Counted from the stretch's first letter, positions 1-6,555 are shown. The stretch is 25,135 nucleotides of DNA from JANMEX01 sp049696015 (GCA_049696015.1 JBAVTG010000246.1:1-25135); one strand, 5' to 3'. Program-made: numbers and translations. Notes: generated by a model from the letters alone, not told the origin.

Positions 1-76
<76 letters not shown>

Positions 77-88
77 GAACCGCTTCTC

Positions 89-117
89 AAGTTAGGCGTG
101 GGCGTGAGACCGGTCAA
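89..117 (-). promoter_or_regulatory. Promoter of tRNA-Ala
   Basis: On the minus strand, TTGACC (117-112) and TAACTT (94-89) are separated by exactly 17 bp. The -10 box ends 12 bases before the first base of the mature tRNA, which leaves a leader of only a few bases. Spacing and position fit a housekeeping sigma-70 promoter. Confidence 0.65.
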
Positions 118-157
118 GCATGCCAGCGCTTGCATTCTCGCGGCCCGCCGCGCGGGC

Positions 158-186
158 TTGATACGGGCGCGCCGTGTGGCTACATG
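158..186 (+). promoter_or_regulatory. Promoter of yggT-DUF167
   Basis: TTGATA (158-163) and TACATG (181-186) are 17 bp apart. The -10 is preceded by GC, giving GCTACATG, which is close to the Caulobacter housekeeping consensus GCTANAWC. Transcription would begin near 193, downstream of the in-frame ATGs at 130 and 184. This supports the ATG at 211 as the yggT start. Confidence 0.5.
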
Positions 187-210
187 GACCCAATCAACCG
201 GAACCGGACC

Positions 211-501
211 ATGATCTCGATCATTTTGACCATTCTCTATGCGCTCGATATCTACAAGTGGATCATCATCGCCTCGGCGATTTTCTCCTGGCTCTATGCA
301 TTCAACATCGTCAACGGGCGCAATCAGTTTGTCGCCTCGGTCGGCGACTTCCTCTACAAGGTGACCGAGCCGGCGCTGCGGCCGATCCGCCGGTTCCTGC
401 CAGATCTCGGAGGCATCGATATCTCTCCCATCATCCTGTTCATCCTGATTTTCCTGGTTCAGGACATGCTGGTCCGCTACGCGCTGCCCGCATTTGGTTG
501 A
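211..501 (+). CDS. yggT: YggT family membrane protein
   Basis: This is a 96-residue integral membrane protein of the YggT family. It has two hydrophobic segments, about residues 2-28 and 75-92. Between them is the typical family core, with the run VTEPALRPIRRFLP followed by LGGIDISPI. YggT proteins are small inner-membrane proteins with no settled biochemical role; in some bacteria they are linked to osmotic stress or to cell-division and septum genes. The frame is open upstream to an ATG at 130, but the start at 211 gives the usual family length and lies just behind the putative transcription start. The DUF167 gene follows almost without a gap, the familiar yggT-yggU pairing. Family assignment is firm; function is not known. 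Confidence 0.92.
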   Translation: MISIILTILYALDIYKWIIIASAIFSWLYAFNIVNGRNQFVASVGDFLYKVTEPALRPIRRFLPDLGGIDISPIILFILIFLVQDMLVRYALPAFG

Positions 502-506
502 AGACA

Positions 507-803
507 TTGCCATACCGGATTGAATCGGGGCGGTTGATTCTCTTCATCCGGCTGACACCGAAAGGCGGGCGTGACGCCTTTGACGGCACCGAGACGGGCG
601 CGGAGGGGAAATCCCACGTCAAGGCCCGGGTCAGCGCTGTGCCGGAAGACGGCAAGGCCAATGCAGCGCTGTTAGCGCTGATTGCCAAAAAGGCGGGCGT
701 GGCCAAATCAGCCGTCAGTCTTGTTTCCGGGCAGACTTCCCGGCTCAAGCAAGTGGCGATTGAAGGCGACCCGCTGCAGATAATCGAGCGGCTTGGACTT
801 TAG
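507..803 (+). CDS. yggU: DUF167 (YggU) family protein
   Basis: This is a small soluble protein of about 98 residues with the DUF167/YggU signature: a first strand (LFIRLTPKGGRDA), a central VKARVSAVPEDGKAN stretch, and the C-terminal part VSLVSGQTSRLKQVAIEG. No ATG lies in a suitable place. TTG at 507 gives an N-terminus MPYRIESGRL that matches the expected family start. TTG at 498 would instead overlap the yggT stop codon (TTGA). Either way the gene is translated directly behind yggT and is probably translationally coupled to it. The family has known structures but no established function. Identity is confident; the exact start is not. Confidence 0.88.
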   Translation: MPYRIESGRLILFIRLTPKGGRDAFDGTETGAEGKSHVKARVSAVPEDGKANAALLALIAKKAGVAKSAVSLVSGQTSRLKQVAIEGDPLQIIERLGL

Positions 804-890
804 CAGTTCACGCTCCGGAATGGCTTGTTGACAACAGGGCGTCTGGCTGGAAAAGAGGCGTCAATATCCACGCTGTTACAGGAGACTTCA

Positions 891-1478
891 ATGTCGACAG
901 CCGTCACCAATTCCGGTTTCCAGCCACTCTCCAGCCTCGCGGGCAATTCACTTGCAGCAAAAGTCCTGCTGGTTGTTGCCGGCTCTATCGCTTTGTGGAT
1001 TTCCGCCAAAATCAAGGTGCCGTTCTATCCGGTGCCGATGACGTTGCAGACGCTGGCGCTGTTCGGCATTGCGGCGGCCTATGGCTTGCGCCTTGGCGTT
1101 GCCACCGTGGCGTTATACCTGATTGAAGGCGCTGCCGGCCTGCCGGTCTTTGCCGGAACGCCGGAAAAAGGCATTGGCATTGCCTATATGGTTGGCCCGA
1201 CGGGCGGGTATCTCGCCTCATATCTCATCGCAGCCGCGATCATCGGCTATGCGGTTCAGCGTGGTTTGGGGCGCAACCCGTTCAAGCTGTTCGGCGCAAT
1301 GCTTGTGGCTGAGATTGTGATTTTGACGATGGGCTTTGCCTGGCTTGCCTATCTTTTCGGCGCTGAAAAGGCATTCGCCTTCGGCGTTGGCCCGTTCATC
1401 ATCACTGATCTGGTCAAGATCGGTCTTGCTGCCTGTCTGGTTCCGGCTGTTGCGGCGCTATTCCAGCGCAAGGGCTGA
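891..1478 (+). CDS. bioY: Biotin transporter substrate-binding subunit BioY
   Basis: This 195-residue membrane protein is the S component of an ECF-type biotin transporter. It carries the strongly conserved BioY stretch KIKVPFYPVPMTLQTLA (about residues 42-58), followed by YGLRLGVATVALYLIEGAAGLPVFAG, and has about six hydrophobic segments. The start at 891 follows CAGGAG at good spacing; an in-frame start at 825 has no such site. No bioM (ATPase) or bioN (transmembrane) gene lies beside it, so it is a lone BioY here. Such proteins either work alone or share energising subunits encoded elsewhere. No biotin biosynthesis genes are visible. A strong terminator follows. Confidence 0.95.
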   Translation: MSTAVTNSGFQPLSSLAGNSLAAKVLLVVAGSIALWISAKIKVPFYPVPMTLQTLALFGIAAAYGLRLGVATVALYLIEGAAGLPVFAGTPEKGIGIAYMVGPTGGYLASYLIAAAIIGYAVQRGLGRNPFKLFGAMLVAEIVILTMGFAWLAYLFGAEKAFAFGVGPFIITDLVKIGLAACLVPAVAALFQRKG

Positions 1479-1494
1479 GACCCAAAACATTACC

Positions 1495-1524
1495 AAAAAG
1501 CCGGGGTTGATCCCGGCTTTTTTT
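1495..1524 (+). terminator. Rho-independent terminator after bioY, probably bidirectional
   Basis: GCCGGG (1500-1505) pairs with CCCGGC (1512-1517) around a 6-nt loop. It is flanked by five A's on the left and seven T's on the right. The plus strand gives a textbook terminator 20 bases after the bioY stop. The minus strand has a run of five T's, so it could also end the convergent ppa transcript. Confidence 0.88.
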
Positions 1525-1535
1525 GTGCTCTAATT

Positions 1536-2075
1536 TCAGTCTTTCTTGGCCGCCTTGGCGCGCTCAATGGCTTCCAGCACCATGGTCTTTGCCTCCGCCG
1601 CATCGCCCCAGCGCACGACCTTGACCCATTTGCCGGGCTCCAGATCCTTGTAGTGCTCAAAGAAATGCTGGATCTGGTCGCGGGTGATCTGCGGCAGCTG
1701 AGAGCCTTCGAAGATATTCTCGTAGCGCTTGGTCATTTTTGGCGATGGGACAGCGATCAGCTTTTCATCGCCGCCTGCCTCATCTTCCATCACCAGAACG
1801 CCAATGACCCGGCAGGAGATGACGCCGCCGGGGATAATGGCGCGGGTGTTGCAGACGACCACATCAATCGGGTCGCCATCGAGCGACAGCGTGTGGGGGA
1901 TAAATCCGTAATTGCCCGGATAGCGCATCGGCGTATATAGGAAGCGGTCGACGAACAGCGCGCCGGAGGCCTTGTCCATCTCATATTTGATCGGCTCGCC
2001 GCCAACCGGCACTTCGATGATGACATTGACGATTTCCGGCGGATTCTTGCCGACGGGAATGGCTTCGATGCGCAT
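1536..2075 (-). CDS. ppa: Inorganic pyrophosphatase
   Basis: This 179-residue protein is a family I soluble inorganic pyrophosphatase, which hydrolyses pyrophosphate to two phosphates and so drives nucleotide, tRNA-charging and polymer synthesis in the cytoplasm. The signature DGDPIDVVV lies at residues 66-74, with the metal-binding aspartates D66, D68 and D71. The conserved EVPVGGEPIKYE (21-32) and YPGNYGFIPHTL (52-63) blocks are also present. Length is normal for the bacterial hexameric enzyme. It is a single-gene unit, convergent with bioY and sharing its terminator. The neighbouring genes do not suggest a specialised role. Confidence 0.97.
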   Translation of the reverse strand: MRIEAIPVGKNPPEIVNVIIEVPVGGEPIKYEMDKASGALFVDRFLYTPMRYPGNYGFIPHTLSLDGDPIDVVVCNTRAIIPGGVISCRVIGVLVMEDEAGGDEKLIAVPSPKMTKRYENIFEGSQLPQITRDQIQHFFEHYKDLEPGKWVKVVRWGDAAEAKTMVLEAIERAKAAKKD

Positions 2076-2112
2076 GATGTGACCCTCTCAGATAGCCTAT
2101 GCCAGACCATGT

Positions 2113-2141
2113 CGATTAGTGGACCATTGAAAGCCGCGCAA
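2113..2141 (-). promoter_or_regulatory. Candidate ppa promoter
   Basis: On the minus strand, TTGCGC (2141-2136) and TAATCG (2118-2113) are 17 bp apart, about 38 bp upstream of the ppa ATG. The spacing is ideal but the hexamers match only moderately. It overlaps a similar weak plus-strand candidate (TTGAAA at 2127, TTAGCA at 2150, 17 bp apart) that could serve the gene at 2194. Confidence 0.3.
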
Positions 2142-2193
2142 CCGGAACCTTAGCAGTGCGCTTGACGGCATGGCCCGGCGGGGTCAAGCTTTG

Positions 2194-2796
2194 ATGATGA
2201 GGACAATCATTTTCATACTTTCGTTCCTGCTTTTTGGGCCCGCTGCCTTGGCAGAAAGCATTTACACCAAGATTGATGTTGATGCTTGCCAGGTGGTGGG
2301 AAAGGACGAGCAGGGCGGACGCTGGGCCTGTCCCGGCTGGGGCGGATATCCGGTTGAATTTTCCGAAGGCGATTTGCGTGAGTCGCTGTTTTTCGGCCAT
2401 CTTGGAACATGGGCCAAGAAAAGCCATTGGGAGAGTTTTGGCCAGTTCAACCATGTTGCCGGGACCGTTGAATGGATTGTCGAGGGCAAGGTCGCAAAGG
2501 CGGCAATCACGCGGTTCATCATCCAGAACTCCAATGCCGACGGTGAAGTTGACGCGGCACTGCGCGGCGAGGTGCTGGTGGTTTACAAGGTCGGGCAGAA
2601 GGGCGAGGGCGAGGCTTGCGCGGTTGGCTATGTCGACGCTCGCGCCAATTCGAACCCGAACGAATTGGCGCGCAAAGTTGCGGCAACCGAAGTGAATGGT
2701 TTCGCATGCCGGTTCAACGAGCCGGGATGGCATGGCATCAAGGGGCCAACGGCAGGTAATGCTTCCCGGTCGTTTGAAGAAATGGCGCTGGAATAG
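2194..2796 (+). CDS. Secreted protein of unknown function
   Basis: I do not recognise a family for this 200-residue protein. It begins with a clear Sec signal peptide (MMRTIIFILSFLLFGPAALA, cleavage before ES), so the mature part should be periplasmic or exported. Four cysteines are spread through the mature chain (in DACQVV, WACPGW, EACAVG and FACRFN), enough for two disulfides. It ends in a short Ser/Glu-rich tail. The start is chosen at 2194 behind GGCGGGG at 2177-2183; ATG 2197 and an upstream start at 2170 are alternatives. It is convergent with the acetyltransferase gene, only 12 bases away. A long minus-strand frame opposite it is a shadow. Confidence 0.8.
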   Translation: MMRTIIFILSFLLFGPAALAESIYTKIDVDACQVVGKDEQGGRWACPGWGGYPVEFSEGDLRESLFFGHLGTWAKKSHWESFGQFNHVAGTVEWIVEGKVAKAAITRFIIQNSNADGEVDAALRGEVLVVYKVGQKGEGEACAVGYVDARANSNPNELARKVAATEVNGFACRFNEPGWHGIKGPTAGNASRSFEEMALE

Positions 2797-2808
2797 CGCA
2801 GACGCCAA

Positions 2809-3315
2809 TCAATTCCAGACGTAGGCGATCTTGCGCAGCGACCGGCCTTCAAAGCACTCGACGCCTTCGGCCACATCCGCACCGCCAAGCGCCTCATAAA
2901 AGCCAAGCGCCTTTGAATTTTCTTCCAATGCCCAGACGACCATGCCCTTCAGGCCAAAATCAGCGATGCGTGCACGCGCGGCGGCAAACAGGCGTCCGCC
3001 AAAGCCGAGGCCCTGATATTCCGGCGACAAATAGAGTTCGTAGATTTCGCCTTGCTGGGCAAGCTGGCGGGTGCGGTTGCGCCCGAGCGTGGCATAGCCT
3101 GCGATCTTGCCGGAAACTTCGGCGACCAGAATGGCATTGGATGAAGAGAGGGCATTCAGCCACCAGCCCTCGCTGCGCCGCGCCACCATTTTCGACAGTG
3201 TCTTGTGCGGAATGATGCCCGCGTAGGCGTTATTCCACGCCGCTTCATGCACGCCCGATATGGTGCGGGCGTCGCGTTTTTCGGCAGGGCGGATGTCAAC
3301 AGCAAGCAAGGTCAT
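2809..3315 (-). CDS. GNAT family N-acetyltransferase
   Basis: This 168-residue protein is a GNAT-fold acetyltransferase that would transfer an acetyl group from acetyl-CoA to an unidentified amine. The acetyl-CoA pyrophosphate-binding motif A is visible as LYLSPEYQGLGFGGRLF, with QGLGFG at residues 101-106. The N-terminal IRPAEKRDARTISGVHEAAW and the C-terminal LGFYEALGG are also typical of the family. The substrate cannot be predicted. The Shine-Dalgarno region before the ATG at 3315 is weak. The gene stands alone, convergent with the secreted protein on one side and divergent from the GST gene on the other. Confidence 0.92.
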   Translation of the reverse strand: MTLLAVDIRPAEKRDARTISGVHEAAWNNAYAGIIPHKTLSKMVARRSEGWWLNALSSSNAILVAEVSGKIAGYATLGRNRTRQLAQQGEIYELYLSPEYQGLGFGGRLFAAARARIADFGLKGMVVWALEENSKALGFYEALGGADVAEGVECFEGRSLRKIAYVWN

Positions 3316-3403
3316 GATTTGTTAACCATCGCCGAAGCGAAAGATTCGCGCAACCGGTTTTGCCGCATGCCCAGCACTTTTCAGTGAACGCAGCGGCACC
3401 GGC

Positions 3404-3432
3404 TTGGAACGGCAGGCGGCTGCCCTTATGTA
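3404..3432 (+). promoter_or_regulatory. Promoter of the glutathione transferase gene
   Basis: TTGGAA (3404-3409) and TATGTA (3427-3432) are 17 bp apart, about 30 bp upstream of the ATG at 3463. An AAGGGA ribosome-binding site lies between the -10 and the start. This is a good sigma-70 candidate. Confidence 0.5.
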
Positions 3433-3462
3433 AGCCTGACCAAATCACCAAGGGATCCATTC

Positions 3463-4161
3463 ATGACCGCACTTTCTGCATTTCCGATCACCAAAAAATG
3501 GCCTGCTGCCGATCCGACACGGATACAGCTTTATTCCTTGCCGACACCCAATGGTGTGAAGGTATCTATCGCACTGGAAGAGCTTGGCTTGGCATACGAG
3601 CCCCACAAGGTTGATTTTGCCACCAATGACCAGTTGTCGCCGGAATTTCTGTCACTGAACCCGAACAACAAAATCCCGGCGATCATTGACCCAAACGGGC
3701 CGGACGGCAAACCGCTGGCGCTGTTTGAGTCAGGGGCTATCCTGATCTATCTGGCTGAAAAGACCGGCAAGCTGATGCCAAAGGATTCGGCCGGACGCTA
3801 TGAAACGATCCAGTGGCTGATGTTCCAGATGGGCGGGATCGGGCCGATGTTCGGGCAGATGGGCTTTTTCGTGAAGTTTGCCGGTAAGGACATTGAAGAC
3901 CCGCGCCCGCGCGAACGCTACATTGCCGAATCCAAGCGCCTGCTTGGTGTGCTCAACCAGCGGCTGGAGGGCCGCAAGTGGGTCATGGGGGACATGTATA
4001 CGATTGCCGACATTGCGATTTTCCCATGGGTGCGAACGGTTGTCGGCTTTTATGAGGCTGGAAAACTCGTCGGCATGGAGAATTTCCCCAATGTCACGCG
4101 GGCCTATGAGGCGTTTCTGGAGCGTCCGGCTGTTGAAAAGGGATTGACCATTCCGGGCTGA
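3463..4161 (+). CDS. Glutathione S-transferase family protein (Nu-like, YfcG/YghU type)
   Basis: This 232-residue protein has the thioredoxin-like N-terminal GST domain (about 20-102) and the helical C-terminal domain (about 110-225). The TPN motif at residues 28-30, the cis-proline in NNKIPAI (P72) and the glutathione-binding ES pair (89-90) match the Nu class, as in E. coli YfcG and YghU. Those enzymes are known for glutathione-dependent disulfide-bond reductase and peroxidase activity rather than classical conjugation. The C-terminal domain contains the usual YTIADIAIFPW motif. It is cytosolic, with no signal peptide. It is a single gene with its own promoter, followed by a perfect hairpin. 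Whether it acts on peroxides or disulfides here is inference from the family. Confidence 0.93.
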   Translation: MTALSAFPITKKWPAADPTRIQLYSLPTPNGVKVSIALEELGLAYEPHKVDFATNDQLSPEFLSLNPNNKIPAIIDPNGPDGKPLALFESGAILIYLAEKTGKLMPKDSAGRYETIQWLMFQMGGIGPMFGQMGFFVKFAGKDIEDPRPRERYIAESKRLLGVLNQRLEGRKWVMGDMYTIADIAIFPWVRTVVGFYEAGKLVGMENFPNVTRAYEAFLERPAVEKGLTIPG

Positions 4162-4201
4162 AGCCGGACGTCGTCATCTCAAGGCGGTGCGGCAGAGGCA
4201 A

Positions 4202-4225
4202 CCCGGGCAACTTGCGTTGCCCGGG
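4202..4225. terminator. Perfect GC-rich hairpin between convergent genes
   Basis: CCCGGGCAAC (4202-4211) and GTTGCCCGGG (4216-4225) form an uninterrupted 10-bp stem with a 4-base loop. It sits between the GST gene and the convergent 79-residue protein gene. Neither strand has a T-tract after the stem, so it is not a canonical Rho-independent terminator. It could act as an RNA-stabilising or pausing hairpin for either transcript. Confidence 0.55.
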
Positions 4226-4250
4226 ACTGTATTGAAGCAGGTGTCTGACC

Positions 4251-4490
4251 TCAAACGCCCAGAAGTTTCAAGGCTTCCATCAATCCGGCTTCGGACTCGG
4301 CGTGTTTGCCGGCTTCATGATCGGCTTTGCCCTGGGCGATAAGTCCGGTCACCTTGGCCTTGCCTGCGTCATCCAACGTTGTGGTCTTCATGGCCTCTTC
4401 TGCCTTTGCCCAAAGGCCAGGGCATTGGTTTGCCATTGCTGGTCCGGCAAGTGCGAAAAGGACTGCTCCTGCTGCGATAAGAGATTTCAT
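4251..4490 (-). CDS. Small periplasmic protein, unknown function
   Basis: This 79-residue protein has a signal peptide (MKSLIAAGAVLFALAGPAMA, cleavage before NQ), leaving a mature chain of about 59 residues. The mature part has one cysteine near its N-terminus (NQCPGLW) and is otherwise predicted helical. Its C-terminal half, HEAGKHAESEAGLMEALKLLG, resembles a class of small exported proteins I recall from Rhizobiales genomes; the repeat-like helical pattern hints at one helical hairpin. No function is known to me. A GGAGG site precedes the ATG. Two related palindromes lie 41-90 bases upstream and may be operators. Confidence 0.82.
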   Translation of the reverse strand: MKSLIAAGAVLFALAGPAMANQCPGLWAKAEEAMKTTTLDDAGKAKVTGLIAQGKADHEAGKHAESEAGLMEALKLLGV

Positions 4491-4530
4491 GGGAAATGCC
4501 TCCGTCGGTTATGGAATTGGTTTGTCGAGT

Positions 4531-4580
4531 TTCATTCAATGAAGCTGCGGTAAGCAAAGACCCGGGTTTCATTGAATGAT
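4531..4580. repeat. Pair of related 13-bp palindromes upstream of the 79-residue protein gene
   Basis: TTCATTCAATGAA (4531-4543) is a perfect palindrome around one central base. A near copy, TTCATTGAATGAT (4568-4580), is the reverse-complement form with one mismatch. Their centres are 37 bp apart. The two can bind dimeric regulators separately or pair with each other in RNA. The nearest gene start is the ATG at 4490 on the minus strand. Confidence 0.6.
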
Positions 4581-4670
4581 GGGAGGCTATGGATAGTAGC
4601 GGGCAAAAATGCGGCGAGAACGACCTGTCCATGCGGCGTCAACTCCGGCGCACCTTGGCGGCGCGCACTA

Positions 4671-5021
4671 TCACTGAGCCTTGAAGAATAACGAAGCATA
4701 AGACGCGCCAACAATCGCCCACCCGGCAATACTGATCGCGCTGAAGGATAGGTTGATCGCATCGCTGTGTGTTTTATCCGGTGCGAAATAGAGCATCGCA
4801 TTGGCCAGCACACCGATGGCGCAAAGCGCCACAACTGCATAGAGCCAAAGGCCACTGGCGATCGGCGGACGGTAAAAGAGAACTACCGACAACACGAACG
4901 CAAAAGCCGCGACCAACATCAGTGGTTCAAACGGCGCATCCTCAAAGAAGTAAGACGATGCACGAATTGCGTAGACGCCCGCGAGAATGACCAGCGCCGC
5001 TTTGGTGATGACAAACAGCAT
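4671..5021 (-). CDS. Small membrane protein, unknown function
   Basis: This 116-residue protein has about four transmembrane segments, roughly residues 3-20, 33-50, 58-80 and 93-113, joined by short loops. It has no signal-peptide cleavage site and no motif I recognise. The start at 5021 is chosen because GGCAGGAA immediately precedes it; an open extension to 5117 has no hydrophobic or conserved content. A 16-bp tandem duplication carrying AAAGGGGCA lies at this ribosome-binding region. About 180 bases separate it from the next minus-strand gene, so the two need not share a transcript. Function is unknown. Confidence 0.72.
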   Translation of the reverse strand: MLFVITKAALVILAGVYAIRASSYFFEDAPFEPLMLVAAFAFVLSVVLFYRPPIASGLWLYAVVALCAIGVLANAMLYFAPDKTHSDAINLSFSAISIAGWAIVGASYASLFFKAQ

Positions 5022-5025
5022 TTCC

Positions 5026-5059
5026 TGCCCCTTTGATGTCTTGCCCCTTTGATGTCTTG
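5026..5059. repeat. 16-bp tandem duplication at a ribosome-binding site
   Basis: The unit TGCCCCTTTGATGTCT occurs twice in direct tandem (5026-5041 and 5042-5057), and two further bases continue the period. On the minus strand each copy supplies AAAGGGGCA, so the purine-rich element upstream of the membrane protein ATG at 5021 is doubled. The upstream copy is too far away to act as the direct Shine-Dalgarno site. Confidence 0.9.
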
Positions 5060-5231
5060 GCAGAACATCAGGCTCGCAACGGCCTTGCGCGCAGCTCATG
5101 CGCTGCATCCAACGCATTACCTAGGCTGATTGCGCGCTTCGACTACTGCGAGATTTGGTCGCAGCACCTAAGAGTCATTACGAGAATCAAAGTTGCGCGG
5201 CGCAAGACAATGCATGTCCAACCCAAATCAT
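5058..5231. other. Non-coding stretch, nothing recognised
   Basis: This is the upstream region of the membrane protein gene at 4671-5021. I see no convincing reading frame, RNA gene, strong hairpin or well-matched promoter. It must presumably contain the promoter of the membrane protein gene unless that gene is read through from gap. Confidence 0.4.
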
Positions 5232-5408
5232 TCAGCCGTCGCCGCCGCTGTCACTGCTGGCATCGTCCGAATGTCTGCTTGGCGAGGGACCCACTACTCC
5301 ATCGGCCGACGTCCCGTAATCCGGCTCATTCTTGCTAAGCTTTCGCAGTGGCAAGAATATCAGCGCAATAAACACGGCCAGGACGGCAATGCCGATCAGC
5401 GGCGCTAT
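5232..5408 (-). pseudogene. Small membrane-protein frame lacking a standard start codon
   Basis: On the minus strand a 58-codon frame runs from a TAG at 5411-5409 to a TGA at 5234-5232. It reads (I)APLIGIAVLAVFIALIFLPL, then RKLSKNEPDYGTSADG, then a Ser/Asp/Gly-rich tail ending DSGGDG. This is one transmembrane helix with a charged edge and a low-complexity Gly/Asp tail, a layout I recall for small Rhizobiales proteins. No ATG or TTG exists in the N-terminal part. The first codon is ATA, exactly where ATG would give MAPLIG. GTG at 5375 or CTG at 5399 would truncate the helix. It lies 5 bases behind the gap stop codon. It may be a gene with a mutated start, one using a rare start, or a remnant. 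No ribosome-binding site is evident. Confidence 0.45.
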
Positions 5409-5413
5409 CTAGC

Positions 5414-6430
5414 TCAGGCAATCACTTTCCCGAACGCGACAGCCGTGTCGTTCATCCGGTTCGAGAAGCCCCACTCATTGTCGTACCAGGCCAGGATGCG
5501 CACGAACGTGCCGTCCAGAACCTTGGTCTGGTCCATGTGGAAGGTGGAGGAATGCGGGTCGTGGTTGAAGTCGATGGAGACGTTGGGATGCAGCGTGTAG
5601 CCAAGGATGCCCTTGAGCGGGCCTGAATCGGCGGCGGCCTTGATGGCGGCGTTGACTTCTTCGACTGTGGTTGAACGCTTGGCGACGAACTTGAAATCGA
5701 CGACCGAGACATTGGGGGTCGGCACGCGGATGGACGAGCCGTCGAGCTTGCCTTTGAGCTCGGGGATGACAAGACCGATGGCCTTGGCAGCGCCGGTCGA
5801 GGTCGGGATCATCGACATGGCGGCGGCGCGGGCGCGGTAGAGATCCTTGTGCATGGTATCGAGCGTCGGCTGATCACCGGTGTAGGAATGGATCGTGGTC
5901 ATGAAGCCGGTGTCGATGCCAATGGCGTCATTGAGCACCTTGGCGACCGGTGCGAGGCAGTTGGTCGTGCAGGATGCGTTGGAGATGACCATGTGGTCTT
6001 TGGTCAAGAGGTGGTGGTTGACGCCGTAGACGACCGTCAGGTCCGCGCCCTCGGACGGGGCCGAGACGACGACCCGCTTGGCGCCGGCCGCAAGATGCGC
6101 GGAGGCCTTGTCCTTGGCGGTGAAAATGCCGGTGCATTCGAGCGCGATGTCAACGCCGAGGTCTTTCCACGGCAATTGCGACGGGTCCTTGATGGCGGTG
6201 ACCTTGAAGGTCTCGGTGCCGATCTTGATCGAGTCGCCGTTGACTGTGACTTCATGGGGAAAGCGGCCGTGGACTGAATCATAGCGCAACAGATGCGCAT
6301 TGGTCTCGACCGGGCCGAGATCATTGACGGCAACGACATCAATATCGGTGCGGCCCGACTCGTGAATGGCGCGCACCACATTGCGGCCGATGCGGCCAAA
6401 GCCGTTGATTGCCACGCGAATTTTAGCCAT
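5414..6430 (-). CDS. gap: Glyceraldehyde-3-phosphate dehydrogenase, type I
   Basis: This 338-residue protein interconverts glyceraldehyde 3-phosphate and 1,3-bisphosphoglycerate in glycolysis and gluconeogenesis. The N-terminal Rossmann motif INGFGRIGR (8-16) binds the dinucleotide. The active-site motif ASCTTNC carries the nucleophile C154, and H181 (in TTIHSYTGDQ) is the catalytic base. The C-terminal WYDNEWGFSNRM is intact. The ATG at 6430 follows AGGAGA. It lies 125 bases downstream of transketolase on the same strand, a frequent central-carbon pairing in this order, so the two are probably co-transcribed or at least co-located for carbon metabolism. NAD rather than NADP use is likely but not decided from sequence. 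Confidence 0.97.
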   Translation of the reverse strand: MAKIRVAINGFGRIGRNVVRAIHESGRTDIDVVAVNDLGPVETNAHLLRYDSVHGRFPHEVTVNGDSIKIGTETFKVTAIKDPSQLPWKDLGVDIALECTGIFTAKDKASAHLAAGAKRVVVSAPSEGADLTVVYGVNHHLLTKDHMVISNASCTTNCLAPVAKVLNDAIGIDTGFMTTIHSYTGDQPTLDTMHKDLYRARAAAMSMIPTSTGAAKAIGLVIPELKGKLDGSSIRVPTPNVSVVDFKFVAKRSTTVEEVNAAIKAAADSGPLKGILGYTLHPNVSIDFNHDPHSSTFHMDQTKVLDGTFVRILAWYDNEWGFSNRMNDTAVAFGKVIA

Positions 6431-6555
6431 GTCGTCTCTCCTGTAACTGCCGGCGGCGGGGGCGGGCCGGGTGAAATCTGGTCATGATAGGGAAGTTCTA
6501 ACGGGGTGACCGGCGGGAATCCAGATGCGATCCCCGCCAAATCAGAGCAAGAGGA

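Noticed and set aside
130..210. Longer N-terminus for YggT from ATG at 130 or 184
   Set aside because: The added residues are not family-like, and the promoter at 158-186 would start transcription after both ATGs.
174..506. Long upstream part of the frame that contains the DUF167 gene
   Set aside because: It overlaps yggT in another frame and is not protein-like; only the part from 507 (or 498) matches DUF167.
828..856. TTGACA at 828 as a bioY promoter, and the small TGTTG-A-CAACA palindrome containing it
   Set aside because: A perfect -35 but the -10 position (AAAAGA) is poor, and the palindrome is too short to argue for an operator. No BioR-type box was seen.
2116..2808. 230-codon minus-strand frame opposite the secreted protein
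   Set aside because: It lacks recognisable domains, while the plus-strand frame has a signal peptide and a ribosome-binding site; it looks like a shadow frame.
6511..6537. GGCGGG/CCCGCC inverted repeat between tkt and gap as a terminator
   Set aside because: No T-run follows on the minus strand, the loop is long and the stem is only 6 bp; it may have no function or only attenuate.
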